A stretch of DNA of 64,000 nucleotides from CAYUNE01 sp964446115 (lineage in GTDB: Bacteria > Desulfobacterota > Desulfobulbia > Desulfobulbales > Desulfobulbaceae): the NCBI GenBank assembly GCA_964446115.1, contig CAYUNE010000050.1, forward strand, positions 1 through 64,000, in the 5' to 3' direction. Made by a program: the position numbers and the translations under genes. The notes below the pieces were generated by a model. It ran no database searches. It was not told the DNA's origin and worked only from the letters and a program-made list of their open reading frames with translations. Positions 44,941-54,363 of the stretch are shown in pieces (within the stretch, counting starts at the first letter, position 1; every line of letters begins with the position of its first letter).

Positions 44941-46332
44941 TCAGCAGGCGGCCGAGCCCGGAGTGCGCGGAAAGGGAATCACCTCGCGGATATTCCGCAT
45001 CCCCGTTGCCAGCTGTACCAGTCGTTCAAAGCCGAGGCCGAATCCGGAGTGCACCACGCTTCCGTAACGGCGTAGGTCGAGATACCATCCATATTCCTCC
45101 ATGTCGAGGCCGGCCTTGTCCATGCGTTCCGTCAGCACCGCAAAGCGCTCTTCACGTTGGCTGCCGCCGATGAGCTCGCCGATTCCGGGCACCAGGATAT
45201 CCATGGCGGCAACGGTTTTTTCATCGTCGTTGATGCGCATGTAAAAGGGTTTGATCTCCCGGGGATAATCGGTGACGATTACCGGCCGGCCCCCTGCCGC
45301 CACCTCGGTGAGCCAGCGCTCGTGCTCCGCCTGCAGGTCCAGGCCCCACTTCACCGGGTAGGTAAAGTCCGCGCCGCCGCCGTTCAGTTTCCTGATCGCC
45401 TCGGTATAACTGATATGATAAAAGTCGCTGTCGATGATGGTCTGCAAACGGGCAAGCAGACCCTTGTCCACAAAGCGGTTGAGCAGTTGGAGATCCTCGG
45501 TGCAGGAGTCCATGGCGTAACCGAGTGTCTCCTTGACGCAGCTTGCGGCGATTTCCATGTTGCCGGACAGGTCGCAGAAGGCCATTTCCGGCTCCACCAT
45601 CCAGAACTCGGCCAGGTGGCGGCTGGTATTGGAGTTTTCCGCCCGAAAGGTGGGGCCGAAGGTGTAGACCCGTCCCAGGGCCAGGGCATAGATTTCCGCC
45701 TGCAGCTGACCGCTGACGGTGAGCCCGGCCCGACGACCGAAAAAATCACCGGCAAACCAGCTCTCCGGATCGGTTACACCCCCTTGAGGCGGGGTAAGGG
45801 TGGTCACCGTGAACATCTCTCCGGCACCTTCGCAGTCGCTGGTGGTGATGATCGGGGTGTGGATCTGGCAGAATCCCCGTTGGTTGAAAAAGCGATGAAT
45901 GGCGAAGTTGAGAGCGTTGCGGATGCGGGTTACAGCGGCAAGGGCGTTGGTACGCGGCCGCAGGTGAGGAATGGTGCGGAGAAACTCGAAGGAGTGCCTC
46001 TTCTTCTGCAGGGGATAGGTTGCCGGATCGGCCCAGCCGAGAACCGTGAGGGTTGCCGCACGCAGTTCCACCTCCTGGCCCCGGGCCGGGGAGGCGACCA
46101 GGTCGCCGCAGACCCTCACCGAACAGCCGGTGGAGAGTTTTTTCACCTCGGTTGCATAGTTGGCAAGCTCCTCATCGGCAATCACCTGCAGGTTGGCCAG
46201 GCAGGATCCATCGTTGATTTCCAGAAAGGAGAATCCCTTGCCGTCGCGCCGGGTGCGTACCCAGCCGTTGATGGTAAGCCGTCTGTTCAGCGGCTGTTTG
46301 GAGAGAATGGTTTTGATGCGGTATTCCTTCAT
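44941..46332 (-). CDS. asnS: Asparagine--tRNA ligase
   Basis: 463 residues. An OB-fold anticodon-binding domain (about 15-105) precedes the class IIb catalytic core. Motif 2 is TFRAENSNTSRHLAEFWMVEPEM and motif 3 is GFGLGFERLVQ. It charges Asn directly, so the indirect GatCAB route is not required for Asn. It is 13 nt after ttcA. Confidence 0.96.
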   Translation of the reverse strand: MKEYRIKTILSKQPLNRRLTINGWVRTRRDGKGFSFLEINDGSCLANLQVIADEELANYATEVKKLSTGCSVRVCGDLVASPARGQEVELRAATLTVLGWADPATYPLQKKRHSFEFLRTIPHLRPRTNALAAVTRIRNALNFAIHRFFNQRGFCQIHTPIITTSDCEGAGEMFTVTTLTPPQGGVTDPESWFAGDFFGRRAGLTVSGQLQAEIYALALGRVYTFGPTFRAENSNTSRHLAEFWMVEPEMAFCDLSGNMEIAASCVKETLGYAMDSCTEDLQLLNRFVDKGLLARLQTIIDSDFYHISYTEAIRKLNGGGADFTYPVKWGLDLQAEHERWLTEVAAGGRPVIVTDYPREIKPFYMRINDDEKTVAAMDILVPGIGELIGGSQREERFAVLTERMDKAGLDMEEYGWYLDLRRYGSVVHSGFGLGFERLVQLATGMRNIREVIPFPRTPGSAAC

Positions 46333-46344
46333 GACTTATTTTTT

Positions 46345-47112
46345 CTATGCTGTTTCATCCGGCAGATAGTCGAGGCGAACATTGGCCAGAGCTGCAAAGA
46401 TGCTTGCCTTGGTTTCCGGCATGTATCTGTAGAGAATTGTAAGGAGCCTGCGGATGGTGGTGCGTCTGGTCGTGCCGTCCAGGGGGCAGTCGGAGGCAAC
46501 GGGTTTGAGGCCGAGACGATTGCCGATCTCCACCACCTCATGTTTTTCGAGAAAGGCCAGGGGACGGATGAGGGCGAGTTTTCCGCCAAAGAGATCCTGG
46601 CGCGGCAGCATGGTGCTGATATTGCCGCTGTAGAGCAGGTTGAGGAAAAATGTTTCAATGATGTCATCCTTATGATGACCAAAGGCGATTTTGGCACAAC
46701 CCCGTTCCCGGGCCAGGGCAAAGAGCTGGTTGCGGCGCTGCCGGGCGCAGAGGAAGCAGGCGTCTTTGACCGGTCCGCTGCCGGAGCCGTTTTCCCGGAG
46801 GGGCGCATGGCCTGGGCGCCCGGCTGCCTCCTGCCGGTGCAGCTCCAGGTGAAAGCGCTCAAGCTGCCGTTGGATCGCCGTAAAACGGCTGCTGCTGCCG
46901 TTGACCGCGGCTCCGGTGTCGATATGCACCAGTTGGAGCTCGTAGCGGATGGGTGCTTTTTGTTGCCAGAAGTCAAGCAGCCAGGCCGTCACCAGGGAGT
47001 CGATGCCGCCGGAGACCGCCATCAGGACCCGGTCGCCATCAGAGAGCATCCGGTAGGCGTGCAGGGCCCTGCCGATGCGCTGGTTGACGCTTCTGCTCAG
47101 TATTTCCGCCAT
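46345..47112 (-). CDS. ttcA: TtcA-like tRNA 2-thiolation PP-loop ATPase
   Basis: 255 residues. The PP-loop motif SGGIDS binds ATP. CFLC in the middle and CPLDG near the end are the cysteines of TtcA, which binds a [4Fe-4S] cluster and thiolates C32 of tRNA. It could be another member of the TtcA/TtuA group. The start follows the lipoprotein gene closely. Confidence 0.85.
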   Translation of the reverse strand: MAEILSRSVNQRIGRALHAYRMLSDGDRVLMAVSGGIDSLVTAWLLDFWQQKAPIRYELQLVHIDTGAAVNGSSSRFTAIQRQLERFHLELHRQEAAGRPGHAPLRENGSGSGPVKDACFLCARQRRNQLFALARERGCAKIAFGHHKDDIIETFFLNLLYSGNISTMLPRQDLFGGKLALIRPLAFLEKHEVVEIGNRLGLKPVASDCPLDGTTRRTTIRRLLTILYRYMPETKASIFAALANVRLDYLPDETA

Positions 47113-47143
47113 CGGCAGGGGAAAAGCCGGAGACTTGCCGGTG

Positions 47144-47791
47144 TCAGCGTGGCAGGTAGGGACATTCCCCCAGTTTTTCCCGCAACCCTTCCCGCAGAAG
47201 CTGTTCGCCGCTGATCCAGCGGAAACCGCGATTGGAAGCCTTGGTCAGGGTGAAGAGGTTTTCGAGGATCGAGGTCTGGGTTTCGTCAAATTCGCCACGG
47301 CAGAGTACATGGCCGTTTTCCGCTTCGATGAGTCGGTAGTCAAAGGCGGCTCCCGCCGGTCGCTGGGCGGAGTAGTTGGTGCCGATCCGGCTTTGAAAAC
47401 GGCTGAGGGTCACCTGCAGGACAAGGTTGCAGTTGAGCTTGGCCGCAGCAAGCCGGGCCTTTTCCGCCGGCAAAATTCTTGCATCCATTGCCGTATCATC
47501 CAGCAGGTCGCCGGCGGCGAACCGGATTTTTTCCCTGCCGGCCAGTTCTTCCCTGAGAAGACTGTCCATGATCACGGTTCCCTGTTCCAGAGAATGCGCT
47601 GCCTTGTAGGAAAGGGTGTGATCAAAGTCGATCCGTGACTCGGTGGGCAGAACCGCTATGCAGGAGACGGCAACCTTTTTTGGGGGCGGTTGCAGGGTGC
47701 GGTCGAACAAAACGATATCACCGCAGCCGGAAAGGCAGAACAGAGTGATGACGGCCGGGAGTATGGCGGGAAAGAGTAGGAATTTTTTCAT
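47144..47791 (-). CDS. Uncharacterised outer-membrane-type lipoprotein
   Basis: 215 residues from ATG 47791. A signal peptide ends in the lipobox LSGCGD, so lipidation at Cys23 is expected. The mature domain has VAVLPTE-type beta strands and alternating helices (ELVLQVTLSRF) reminiscent of CsgG/LpoB-like lipoproteins, but I do not recognise the family. It is in the operon hisB - lipoprotein - ttcA - asnS - hflX. Confidence 0.7.
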   Translation of the reverse strand: MKKFLLFPAILPAVITLFCLSGCGDIVLFDRTLQPPPKKVAVSCIAVLPTESRIDFDHTLSYKAAHSLEQGTVIMDSLLREELAGREKIRFAAGDLLDDTAMDARILPAEKARLAAAKLNCNLVLQVTLSRFQSRIGTNYSAQRPAGAAFDYRLIEAENGHVLCRGEFDETQTSILENLFTLTKASNRGFRWISGEQLLREGLREKLGECPYLPR

Positions 47792-47843
47792 GGTGGTTTT
47801 CCTCGCTGCTGCGCCCCTGGGGGCATGGACTTTTTCTCTGTTG

Positions 47844-48440
47844 TTACAGCATGCCTTTTGACGAAAGCTGTCCCCGGAGCCGTCGGTCGTTGCTGGTTGC
47901 CCGGTCAAGGGCGCGGCCAAAGGCCTTGAACACCGCCTCCAGAATGTGGTGGGAGTTCTCGCCGTGGAGGACGTCCACATGCAGGGTCAGGCCGCCGTGC
48001 TGGGCAACGGCGCGGAAGAACTCCTTGGCCAGTGCCGTGTCAAAGGTGCCCACCTTCTGATCCGGAACCCGGACATCGTAGTGCAGATGGGGACGGTTGG
48101 AGATGTCCAGGCAGACTCGGGCCAGGGTTTCGTCCATGGGCACGTAGGTAAAGCCGTAGCGGCTGATTCCCCGGTTGTCGCCGAGCGCCTCTTTCAGGGC
48201 CCGGCCCAGACAGATCCCGATATCTTCCACTGTGTGATGATCGTCGATCTCCGTATCACCCCTGGCGGTCACCGTGAGGTCGAAAAAGCCGTGCACCGCG
48301 AAAAGGGTGAGCATATGGTCCAGGAAGCCGACCCCGGTAGTGATCTTTGCCGCTCCGCTGCCGTCTATGACTAGACTGAGTTCGATATCGGTTTCGTTGG
48401 TACGGCGCCGTATGCGCCCGCGCCTCTCCTGTGTGGTCAT
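47844..48440 (-). CDS. hisB: Imidazoleglycerol-phosphate dehydratase
   Basis: 198 residues from ATG 48440, with GGAGGG upstream. It catalyses the sixth histidine-synthesis step. Metal-ligand motifs GVGFLDHMLTL, DDHHTVEDIG and HGENSHHILEAVFKA are intact. It is the monofunctional type. Other his genes are not in the window. Confidence 0.96.
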   Translation of the reverse strand: MTTQERRGRIRRRTNETDIELSLVIDGSGAAKITTGVGFLDHMLTLFAVHGFFDLTVTARGDTEIDDHHTVEDIGICLGRALKEALGDNRGISRYGFTYVPMDETLARVCLDISNRPHLHYDVRVPDQKVGTFDTALAKEFFRAVAQHGGLTLHVDVLHGENSHHILEAVFKAFGRALDRATSNDRRLRGQLSSKGML

Positions 48441-48653
48441 GGTGCCTTCCCTCCGGCGGTGAAATCCGTGGATCTGCGTCTCATTCCACCGACATATTAT
48501 TCTTCTTCCGACCATATGGCAATAGCTCACCTTGATTTCAGGGAAAAATCGTCGCCGCCTCCCGGCGACGGCGGCTGACTCCGGAAATATGACGCCCTCA
48601 GCCAACCGCCTCTCACCCTCTGCTTGGAAAGAGGAAGATGCCCATTTTTTTAG

Positions 48654-48683
48654 TTGACAGAGTTTTTCCCCGGGTGTTATATT
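48654..48683 (+). promoter_or_regulatory. Predicted sigma-70 promoter of tRNA-Gly
   Basis: TTGACA is followed after 18 bp by TATATT. The start point would be about 20 nt before the tRNA. Confidence 0.7.
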
Positions 48684-48709
48684 TTCTTGTTAATGTCATA
48701 AATGAGCGA

Positions 48710-48784
<75 letters not shown>

Positions 48785-48795
48785 ATGATCATTCC

Positions 48796-48824
48796 AGGTT
48801 CGAACCGGTTTCGAACCTTTTTTT
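48796..48824 (+). terminator. Rho-independent terminator of tRNA-Gly
   Basis: The perfect 9-bp arms AGGTTCGAA and TTCGAACCT with a 5-nt loop are followed by T7. Confidence 0.9.
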
Positions 48825-48863
48825 AATTCGAGATATTGCAGGTCAGGAAAACAGGGAAAGCCG

Positions 48864-49292
48864 ATGAAAACGTTGTATACTCCGGTGAAGGATATTGATC
48901 GCAGGTGGTATGTCGTGGATGCCGACGGCAAGGTTCTCGGCAGAATGGCCACGGAGATCGCCAGCCGGTTGCGCGGTAAGCACAAACCAACCTTTTGTAA
49001 TTTCCAGGACAACGGCGATTTCATCGTTGTCATCAATGCCGAGAAAATCCGGCTCACCGGTAACAAGTGGGATGAGAAGAAATACTATCACCACACCGGC
49101 TATATGGGAGGAATCAAGGAGATCGCCGCCAAGGACCTCCTGGCCAAAAAGCCCGAGGAGCTGATCCGCAAGGCGGTGAAAGGGATGCTTCCCAAGAACA
49201 GGCTGGGCCGGCGGCAGCTCAAGAAACTCAAGATCTATGCCGGCGGCGAGCATCCCCATGCCGCTCAGCAGCCGGAACCATTGGATGTGTAA
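48864..49292 (+). CDS. rplM: 50S ribosomal protein L13
   Basis: 142 residues. RRWYVVDADGKVLGRMAT and the GMLPKNRLGRRQLKKLKIYAGGEHPH C-terminus are characteristic. rpsI follows after 9 nt, the conserved rplM-rpsI pair. Confidence 0.97.
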   Translation: MKTLYTPVKDIDRRWYVVDADGKVLGRMATEIASRLRGKHKPTFCNFQDNGDFIVVINAEKIRLTGNKWDEKKYYHHTGYMGGIKEIAAKDLLAKKPEELIRKAVKGMLPKNRLGRRQLKKLKIYAGGEHPHAAQQPEPLDV

Positions 49293-49301
49293 CAGAGAGG
49301 T

Positions 49302-49694
49302 ATGACAGTGGAAAGACATTACGCCACCGGCAAGAGAAAGACAGCCGTCGCCCGGGTCTGGATTACTCCGGGACAGGGCAACATTGTTGTCAACAAAAAA
49401 TCCCTGGACGAATACTTCGGCGGCATCTTCTTTGAACCCAAGGTAGCCAAGCCTTTTCAGATTACCGACAGCGAGGGCGAGTGGGATGTGATAGCCACCC
49501 TTAAGGGCGGCGGAAAGTCCGCCCAGGTGGATGCCCTGGTACATGGAATATCCAAGGCACTGCAGGAGGCCGACGGCGAGTTGCGTATGCCGCTGAAGAA
49601 AGCCGGGCTGCTCACCCGTGATCCCCGCGCCAAGGAGCGGAAGAAATACGGTCAGCGCGGTGCCCGGGCAAAATTCCAGTTCTCCAAGCGCTAG
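49302..49694 (+). CDS. rpsI: 30S ribosomal protein S9
   Basis: 130 residues. The start YATGKRKTAVARVW and the extreme basic tail ending KFQFSKR (the tail reaches the P-site tRNA) identify it. It ends in front of a terminator. Confidence 0.97.
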   Translation: MTVERHYATGKRKTAVARVWITPGQGNIVVNKKSLDEYFGGIFFEPKVAKPFQITDSEGEWDVIATLKGGGKSAQVDALVHGISKALQEADGELRMPLKKAGLLTRDPRAKERKKYGQRGARAKFQFSKR

Positions 49695-49735
49695 ATACGA
49701 CTACGACCTTCCTCTTCATCTTCAGACGAAGTTCC

Positions 49736-49768
49736 AGGGAATAACGGGCCATCCGTTATTCCCTTTTT
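49736..49768 (+). terminator. Rho-independent terminator of rplM-rpsI
   Basis: The perfect 12-bp arms AGGGAATAACGG and CCGTTATTCCCT surround a 5-nt loop, followed by T5. Confidence 0.92.
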
Positions 49769-49810
49769 GTTTCAGTTCCCTTTCTTTTTTCCGGGCGATC
49801 CGTTTGCTTC

Positions 49811-50593
49811 ATGCGAAACATCAAGTTGCTGCTCTCCTATGACGGCAGCCGTTATGCCGGTTGGCAGCGCCAGAAAAACGCCCCCACCATCCAGCAGACC
49901 ATTGAGGAGAAGCTGGCCGCCATGACCGGCTCCCGCGTTGTTCTTCACGGAGCCGGACGCACGGACGCCGGAGTCCATGCCCTGGGCATGGTTGCCAATT
50001 TCCACACCGCCTCCAGGCTTCCCGTCACCGCGTTTTTCGGCGGCCTCAACCATCTGTTGCCGCCGGACATCCGTATATTGGAGGCCTCCGAGGTTGCCGC
50101 CGACTTCCACAGCCGCTACGGGGCGTTGGGAAAAACCTATTGCTATCATCTCTTCACCGGGACGGTCCTGCCGCCGGTGCGGCGGCACTATTGCGCCCAT
50201 ATCCGGACACTGTTTGATATCGAGCCGGTACGGATCTGCCTGGAGACCATCCTGGGAACCCATGACTTCAGCAGTTTTGAAACCGCGGGATCGCGTGATC
50301 GGGGGCGGGAAGGCGGCCGCGGCGGTGTCCGTACCATCTACCGGGCCACCTGTCGGCAAACCCTGGAGGATGCCTGGCTCTTTAGCTTCACCGGCGACGG
50401 CTTTCTGCGTCACATGGTCCGCTGCCTGGTGGGCACACTGGTCAAGGTGGGAGGAGGCAATATTTCACCCGAAGAATTCACCGCCATTCTGGCGGCCGGA
50501 GACAGGAGCAGGGCCGCCTTTACCGCCCCGGCCTGCGGTCTTTTTCTTGAGCGGGTCTATTATGATCACCGGCCGTCCCCCGTCGGGCGGTAA
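49811..50593 (+). CDS. truA: tRNA pseudouridine synthase A
   Basis: 260 residues. It modifies U38-40 in the anticodon loop. The catalytic Asp is in GRTDAGVHALG, with YDGSRYAGWQ near the start and FLRHMVRCLVGTLVKVG in the second half. Confidence 0.96.
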   Translation: MRNIKLLLSYDGSRYAGWQRQKNAPTIQQTIEEKLAAMTGSRVVLHGAGRTDAGVHALGMVANFHTASRLPVTAFFGGLNHLLPPDIRILEASEVAADFHSRYGALGKTYCYHLFTGTVLPPVRRHYCAHIRTLFDIEPVRICLETILGTHDFSSFETAGSRDRGREGGRGGVRTIYRATCRQTLEDAWLFSFTGDGFLRHMVRCLVGTLVKVGGGNISPEEFTAILAAGDRSRAAFTAPACGLFLERVYYDHRPSPVGR

Positions 50594-50610
50594 AATACAC
50601 CGATTTCCCC

Positions 50611-50646
50611 AAAAAAAAGGGCCGCCCCACAGGGGGCGACCCTTTT
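50611..50646. terminator. Bidirectional terminator between truA and the cytochrome gene
   Basis: Stem AAGGGCCGCCCC/GGGGCGACCCTT (50617-50646), with a U-rich tail on both strands (A8 at 50611-50618; TTTTCTT after). Confidence 0.88.
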
Positions 50647-50664
50647 CTTAGCCAGTGAAAAGGT

Positions 50665-51120
50665 CTATTTTTTCTTTTTCGGGTGACAGGTGGTGCATTT
50701 TTTCAGCTTCTTCTTTTTCGGATCTTTTTTGGCGGTTTCCTTGTGACATGCAAGGCAGTTGCCATGAGCCGCGCCCTTGAGGGTGTCGAGCTTGAGGGGT
50801 TTCTTGCCGCCGATATCCTTGGTCTTCCCCTTCAGTACTTCGGCATTGTGGCAATCGGCACATTTTTTTTCGATCTTCATGCCCTCTTTGTAGAGAACCT
50901 GTTTGCCGTCGTCACCCATGGTGTGATGACATTCCTCGCACTTGATCTTTTCCTGATGTTTGCGATGGGGGAATTCAACCGGCGATTTCTTGGGTTTTTC
51001 CACGGTGGGCTTGATGGTGATCTTTTCCGGACCCTTCTCGTCGTCGCCCGCCAGAGTCAGAGAAACGGTCGCTGTACAGAAAAAGGTTAACGCGGCCATC
51101 AACACAACACATCTTTTCAT
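50665..51120 (-). CDS. Secreted tetraheme cytochrome c3-type protein
   Basis: 151 residues. A signal peptide spans about 1-24. Four CxxCH heme sites lie at 61-65, 87-91, 122-126 and 142-146. Additional histidines (H52, H55, H66, H119) could be the sixth ligands as in class III cytochrome c3. Lys is abundant in the mature protein. It carries electrons in the periplasm, usually between hydrogenases and membrane redox complexes in sulfate reducers. Shine-Dalgarno AAGGAGGA precedes the ATG. Confidence 0.9.
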   Translation of the reverse strand: MKRCVVLMAALTFFCTATVSLTLAGDDEKGPEKITIKPTVEKPKKSPVEFPHRKHQEKIKCEECHHTMGDDGKQVLYKEGMKIEKKCADCHNAEVLKGKTKDIGGKKPLKLDTLKGAAHGNCLACHKETAKKDPKKKKLKKCTTCHPKKKK

Positions 51121-51248
51121 GATACTCCTCCTTTCTTTGGTTAATATATGGATAACGTTGAATAACCGGTGTGTATATTTATTGCTCTTTGGCCTTCATG
51201 TCAAGAGGTTCCGCGGGGTTGCCGGCCGCTTTCCCGCCCTTGTCCTTC

Positions 51249-52451
51249 TCATGATTTCATGGGCGGTGTCAACCGGATAAGCACGCAAACGGCACCGACC
51301 AGGAGCAGGGAGACACAGCCCAGGGCGGGAAAGACAGCAGCGATTCCCCAGGCCCCTTCCACGCCCTTGATCAGTTTTACGGCCAGGGCGCCGACCCCGA
51401 AGGTGAGGACGAATTTCATGCCATATGCTGAACTGTGCAGCGAGGGAGGTGTGAGGCGGGCCACCAGGGTATTTTCCACCGGCTGCATACCCAGGAGAAA
51501 AAACGAGTGCAGCGTCACCAGCAGGACCAGCGGCAAATCAAAGGCCCGGCCCACCAGGAAGGCCGCCGGCAGGGTCATGAGATGGAAAACAAGATACCCC
51601 ATGCGCAGGTCGAACCGTTCACCGGCCCGGCCGCCGGCATACTGTCCCAGCATGCCGATGAGATAGAGTCCTGAGGCAAGCCCGGTGGCCACGACGTTCT
51701 TCGAGATATGTGCTCCGGCGAAAAGACGAAGAAAAGCGGCATGGATTCCCGTTCCCCTGAGTTCAAAAAGGGCGGGCATGGTGACCGTGGCTCCCCGGTA
51801 GACAATACCGCCGAGCATCATGCACACCAAAAGAACGGCAAAGCCACGCCGGACAGAGGCGGCGGCTTCACCCTTTTTTTCTCTGCCGGCGGCACGTGAG
51901 GAGACGCGGATGCGGGTCAGGAAGAGCAGGCCGGCAAGGTTGAGTAGGGCCAGGCAGAGATAGACGGCCCGGGCACCCAGCAGCCAGTTGACACCCCCGG
52001 CAAGCAGCGGGCCGGCGGCCAGCCCCAGGTTGCCGAACATGCCGTTGTAGGCCATGCCGGCCGATGTCCGGGAAACGCAGCAGGCGATCCAGCCCAGACC
52101 GGCAGGGTGGTAGATACCGGAGAAAAAGCCGATCCCGGCCAGGGAGAGCCTGAACCCGGCGGGGGAGTCGAGATTCATGGCCGCGGCCACTCCGCAGATT
52201 CCCGCACCCAGGTGGAACAGGGCCAGCATGGGTCCGGCGCCGAGGCGGTCCGCCAGTATCCCCCAGGGCAGGGCCGTGAGCCCGAAGAGCAGATACATCC
52301 AGAAGGCCAGGTCCAGGGTTTCCGCCATGCCCAGTCCCAACCGGCCGGAAAGGGGCAGCAGAATCGCCGGAAAGACCAGCATGTTGAAATGGCTGAGGAA
52401 ATGACCGTAGCAGGTGACGGTCAAAATGGAACGGTCACGGGCGTTCATCAC
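51249..52451 (-). CDS. MFS transporter
   Basis: 400 residues with about 12 membrane helices. After helix 2 it has GILADRLGAGPM, the MFS loop pattern. The central loop is basic. Substrate cannot be predicted. It lies downstream of dctM on the same strand after 12 nt and could be cotranscribed with the TRAP operon, though it is not a TRAP component. Confidence 0.75.
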   Translation of the reverse strand: MMNARDRSILTVTCYGHFLSHFNMLVFPAILLPLSGRLGLGMAETLDLAFWMYLLFGLTALPWGILADRLGAGPMLALFHLGAGICGVAAAMNLDSPAGFRLSLAGIGFFSGIYHPAGLGWIACCVSRTSAGMAYNGMFGNLGLAAGPLLAGGVNWLLGARAVYLCLALLNLAGLLFLTRIRVSSRAAGREKKGEAAASVRRGFAVLLVCMMLGGIVYRGATVTMPALFELRGTGIHAAFLRLFAGAHISKNVVATGLASGLYLIGMLGQYAGGRAGERFDLRMGYLVFHLMTLPAAFLVGRAFDLPLVLLVTLHSFFLLGMQPVENTLVARLTPPSLHSSAYGMKFVLTFGVGALAVKLIKGVEGAWGIAAVFPALGCVSLLLVGAVCVLIRLTPPMKS

Positions 52452-52463
52452 TGCCGGGGACTG

Positions 52464-53792
52464 TTACAGACCGTAGAGACGGGGGAAGATGACAAGGGAA
52501 ACAAGGGTCATCACCTGGATGAGGATAAAGGGCATAACCCCCTTGTAAATATCCACGGTACGCACCTCCGGGGGGCAGACTCCTTTGAGATAAAACAGGG
52601 AAAAACCGAAAGGCGGAGTCAGAAATGAGGTCTGCAGGTTCATGGCGATGAGAATGGCGAACCACATGGGGTTGATGCCGATGGTTTCGGCGATGGGCAG
52701 CAGAATCGGCACGACGATATAGGAAATCTCGATGAAGTCGATAAAGAAGCCGAGCAGCATGATCGCCAGCATGGAGAGAATGAGGAATCCCCATTTTTCC
52801 CCGGGCAGGCCGGTCATGAATCCCTCGACGATGGTGTCGGCGCCGGTGTAGACAAAGACCATGGAAAAGGCGGTGGCACCGATGAGGATGGCGAAAACCA
52901 TGGCGGTGATTTTGACGGTCTCCAGGCAGGAGTCCATGACGATCGTCCAGCTCAACCGCTTGTACATTGCCGCCAGCACCATGGCGCCCAGGGCGCCCAC
53001 CGCCGCCGATTCGGTGGGAGTGGCGATTCCTGCAAAGATGGATCCCAGCACCATGATGATAAGCGAAAGGGGCGGCAGAATCGCAAAGAGCGCCCGTTTG
53101 AGCGATCCCTTTCTCCTGTGCTCGGCCACGACGATGGCCGGAGCCACCTGCGGTCTCAGGAAGGCGATAACCAGGATATAGATCACATAGCAGCCCACCA
53201 GTACCAGGCCGGGCCAGAGCGCTGCCTGAAAGAGATCACCCACCGGCAGCTGGAAAACATCGCCCAGAATGATAAGTACGATGGAGGGTGGAATGATCTG
53301 GCCCAGGGTGCCGGCCGCGCAGATGGTGCCGGTGGAGAGCTTTTTGGAATAACCGTACTTGAGCATGACCGGCAGGGAGATGACGCCCATGGCTACCACC
53401 GAGGCCCCGACGACACCCGTGGAGGCGGCCAGGAGCGTACCCACCAGAACCGTGCTGATGGCAACACCGCCCCGCACCTTGCCGAAGAGCAGCCCCATGG
53501 ATTCCAGCAGCCGTTCGGCCAGGTCCGATTTCTGCAGGATGATGCCCATGAGAATGAAGAGGGGCACCGCCATGAGAATCGTGTTGGTCATGATGGAGTA
53601 GATCCGGAAGGGCATCATGGAAAACATGAGGAAGAACTCCTCGGCCACTCCGGCAAAGGTCGGATCCGGCAGCATTTCGATGAAAGCGGCAATGGCGCCG
53701 AACAGCATGGCCACCGCTCCGAAGGTAAAGGCCACCGGATAGCCCACGGTGAGAAGGAGCAGGGCGGCGAAGAACATGATGATCCCCGTCAC
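52464..53792 (-). CDS. dctM: TRAP transporter large permease subunit
   Basis: 442 residues with about 12 membrane helices (DctM). Motifs are PLFILMGIILQKSDLAERLLES and AAGTLGQIIPPS. It forms the sodium-coupled transport channel together with DctQ. The start overlaps the DctQ stop by 4 nt. Confidence 0.94.
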   Translation of the reverse strand: MTGIIMFFAALLLLTVGYPVAFTFGAVAMLFGAIAAFIEMLPDPTFAGVAEEFFLMFSMMPFRIYSIMTNTILMAVPLFILMGIILQKSDLAERLLESMGLLFGKVRGGVAISTVLVGTLLAASTGVVGASVVAMGVISLPVMLKYGYSKKLSTGTICAAGTLGQIIPPSIVLIILGDVFQLPVGDLFQAALWPGLVLVGCYVIYILVIAFLRPQVAPAIVVAEHRRKGSLKRALFAILPPLSLIIMVLGSIFAGIATPTESAAVGALGAMVLAAMYKRLSWTIVMDSCLETVKITAMVFAILIGATAFSMVFVYTGADTIVEGFMTGLPGEKWGFLILSMLAIMLLGFFIDFIEISYIVVPILLPIAETIGINPMWFAILIAMNLQTSFLTPPFGFSLFYLKGVCPPEVRTVDIYKGVMPFILIQVMTLVSLVIFPRLYGL

Positions 53793-54292
53793 TCTCCGCC
53801 CTCCTGTAACATGCGAATATTTCTAAGAATATATCCAACAGCACTCAGCAGCAGAAAGGCGAAGGAGAGGGGGATCATGCCCTTGATTACCCATCTCAGG
53901 GGCAGGCCGCCGGGATCCTCTGAAATTTCATGGGTGACGTAGGCATCCTGAACATATTCAAAGGAACCGAAGAAGATGAGCAGGGCCATGGGCACCAGAA
54001 AGAAGAGGGTACCGAAAATATTGATGAGCGCCTTTTTTCGTTTGGAAAAAGAATCATAGAGAAAGTCGACCCGGACATGTCCTTCGTCCTTGAGGGCGAC
54101 GGCGATACCGAACAGGAAGACAACGGCGAAGAGATGCCATTCCATCTCCTGCATGCCCACCGATGAGTTATGGAAGAGATAGCGCATCATGACATCGTAG
54201 GAGACGTTCAATACCATGAGCAAGAGCAGAAAGGCGGTGATCTTGCCCATGATATCGACCGCTGCGGCGATGAGCTTTTCCAGTTTGTCCAT
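53789..54292 (-). CDS. dctQ: TRAP transporter small permease subunit
   Basis: 167 residues from ATG 54292. Four membrane helices, with the DctQ-type YDVMMRYLFHNSSVGMQEMEWHLF region. A long hairpin separates it from the binding-protein gene. It overlaps dctM by ATGA. Confidence 0.9.
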   Translation of the reverse strand: MDKLEKLIAAAVDIMGKITAFLLLLMVLNVSYDVMMRYLFHNSSVGMQEMEWHLFAVVFLFGIAVALKDEGHVRVDFLYDSFSKRKKALINIFGTLFFLVPMALLIFFGSFEYVQDAYVTHEISEDPGGLPLRWVIKGMIPLSFAFLLLSAVGYILRNIRMLQEGGE

Positions 54293-54306
54293 GGGTTCCG
54301 GCGGAA

Positions 54307-54342
54307 GCAACCGCCCCGTCATCCGGGTGACGGGGCGGTTGC
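54307..54342. terminator. Large hairpin between dctP and dctQ
   Basis: 15-bp perfect arms (54307-54321 and 54328-54342, GCAACCGCCCCGTCA type) with a 6-nt loop. No U-run follows on the minus strand, so it more likely protects the dctP 3' end or partly attenuates transcription into dctQM. Confidence 0.75.
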
Positions 54343-54363
54343 GAAGGCAATGGGGAAGCGGAG

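Noticed and set aside
45157..47214. 685-codon plus-strand frame opposite asnS and ttcA
   Set aside because: It mirrors conserved minus-strand genes, and no domain or ribosome site supports it.
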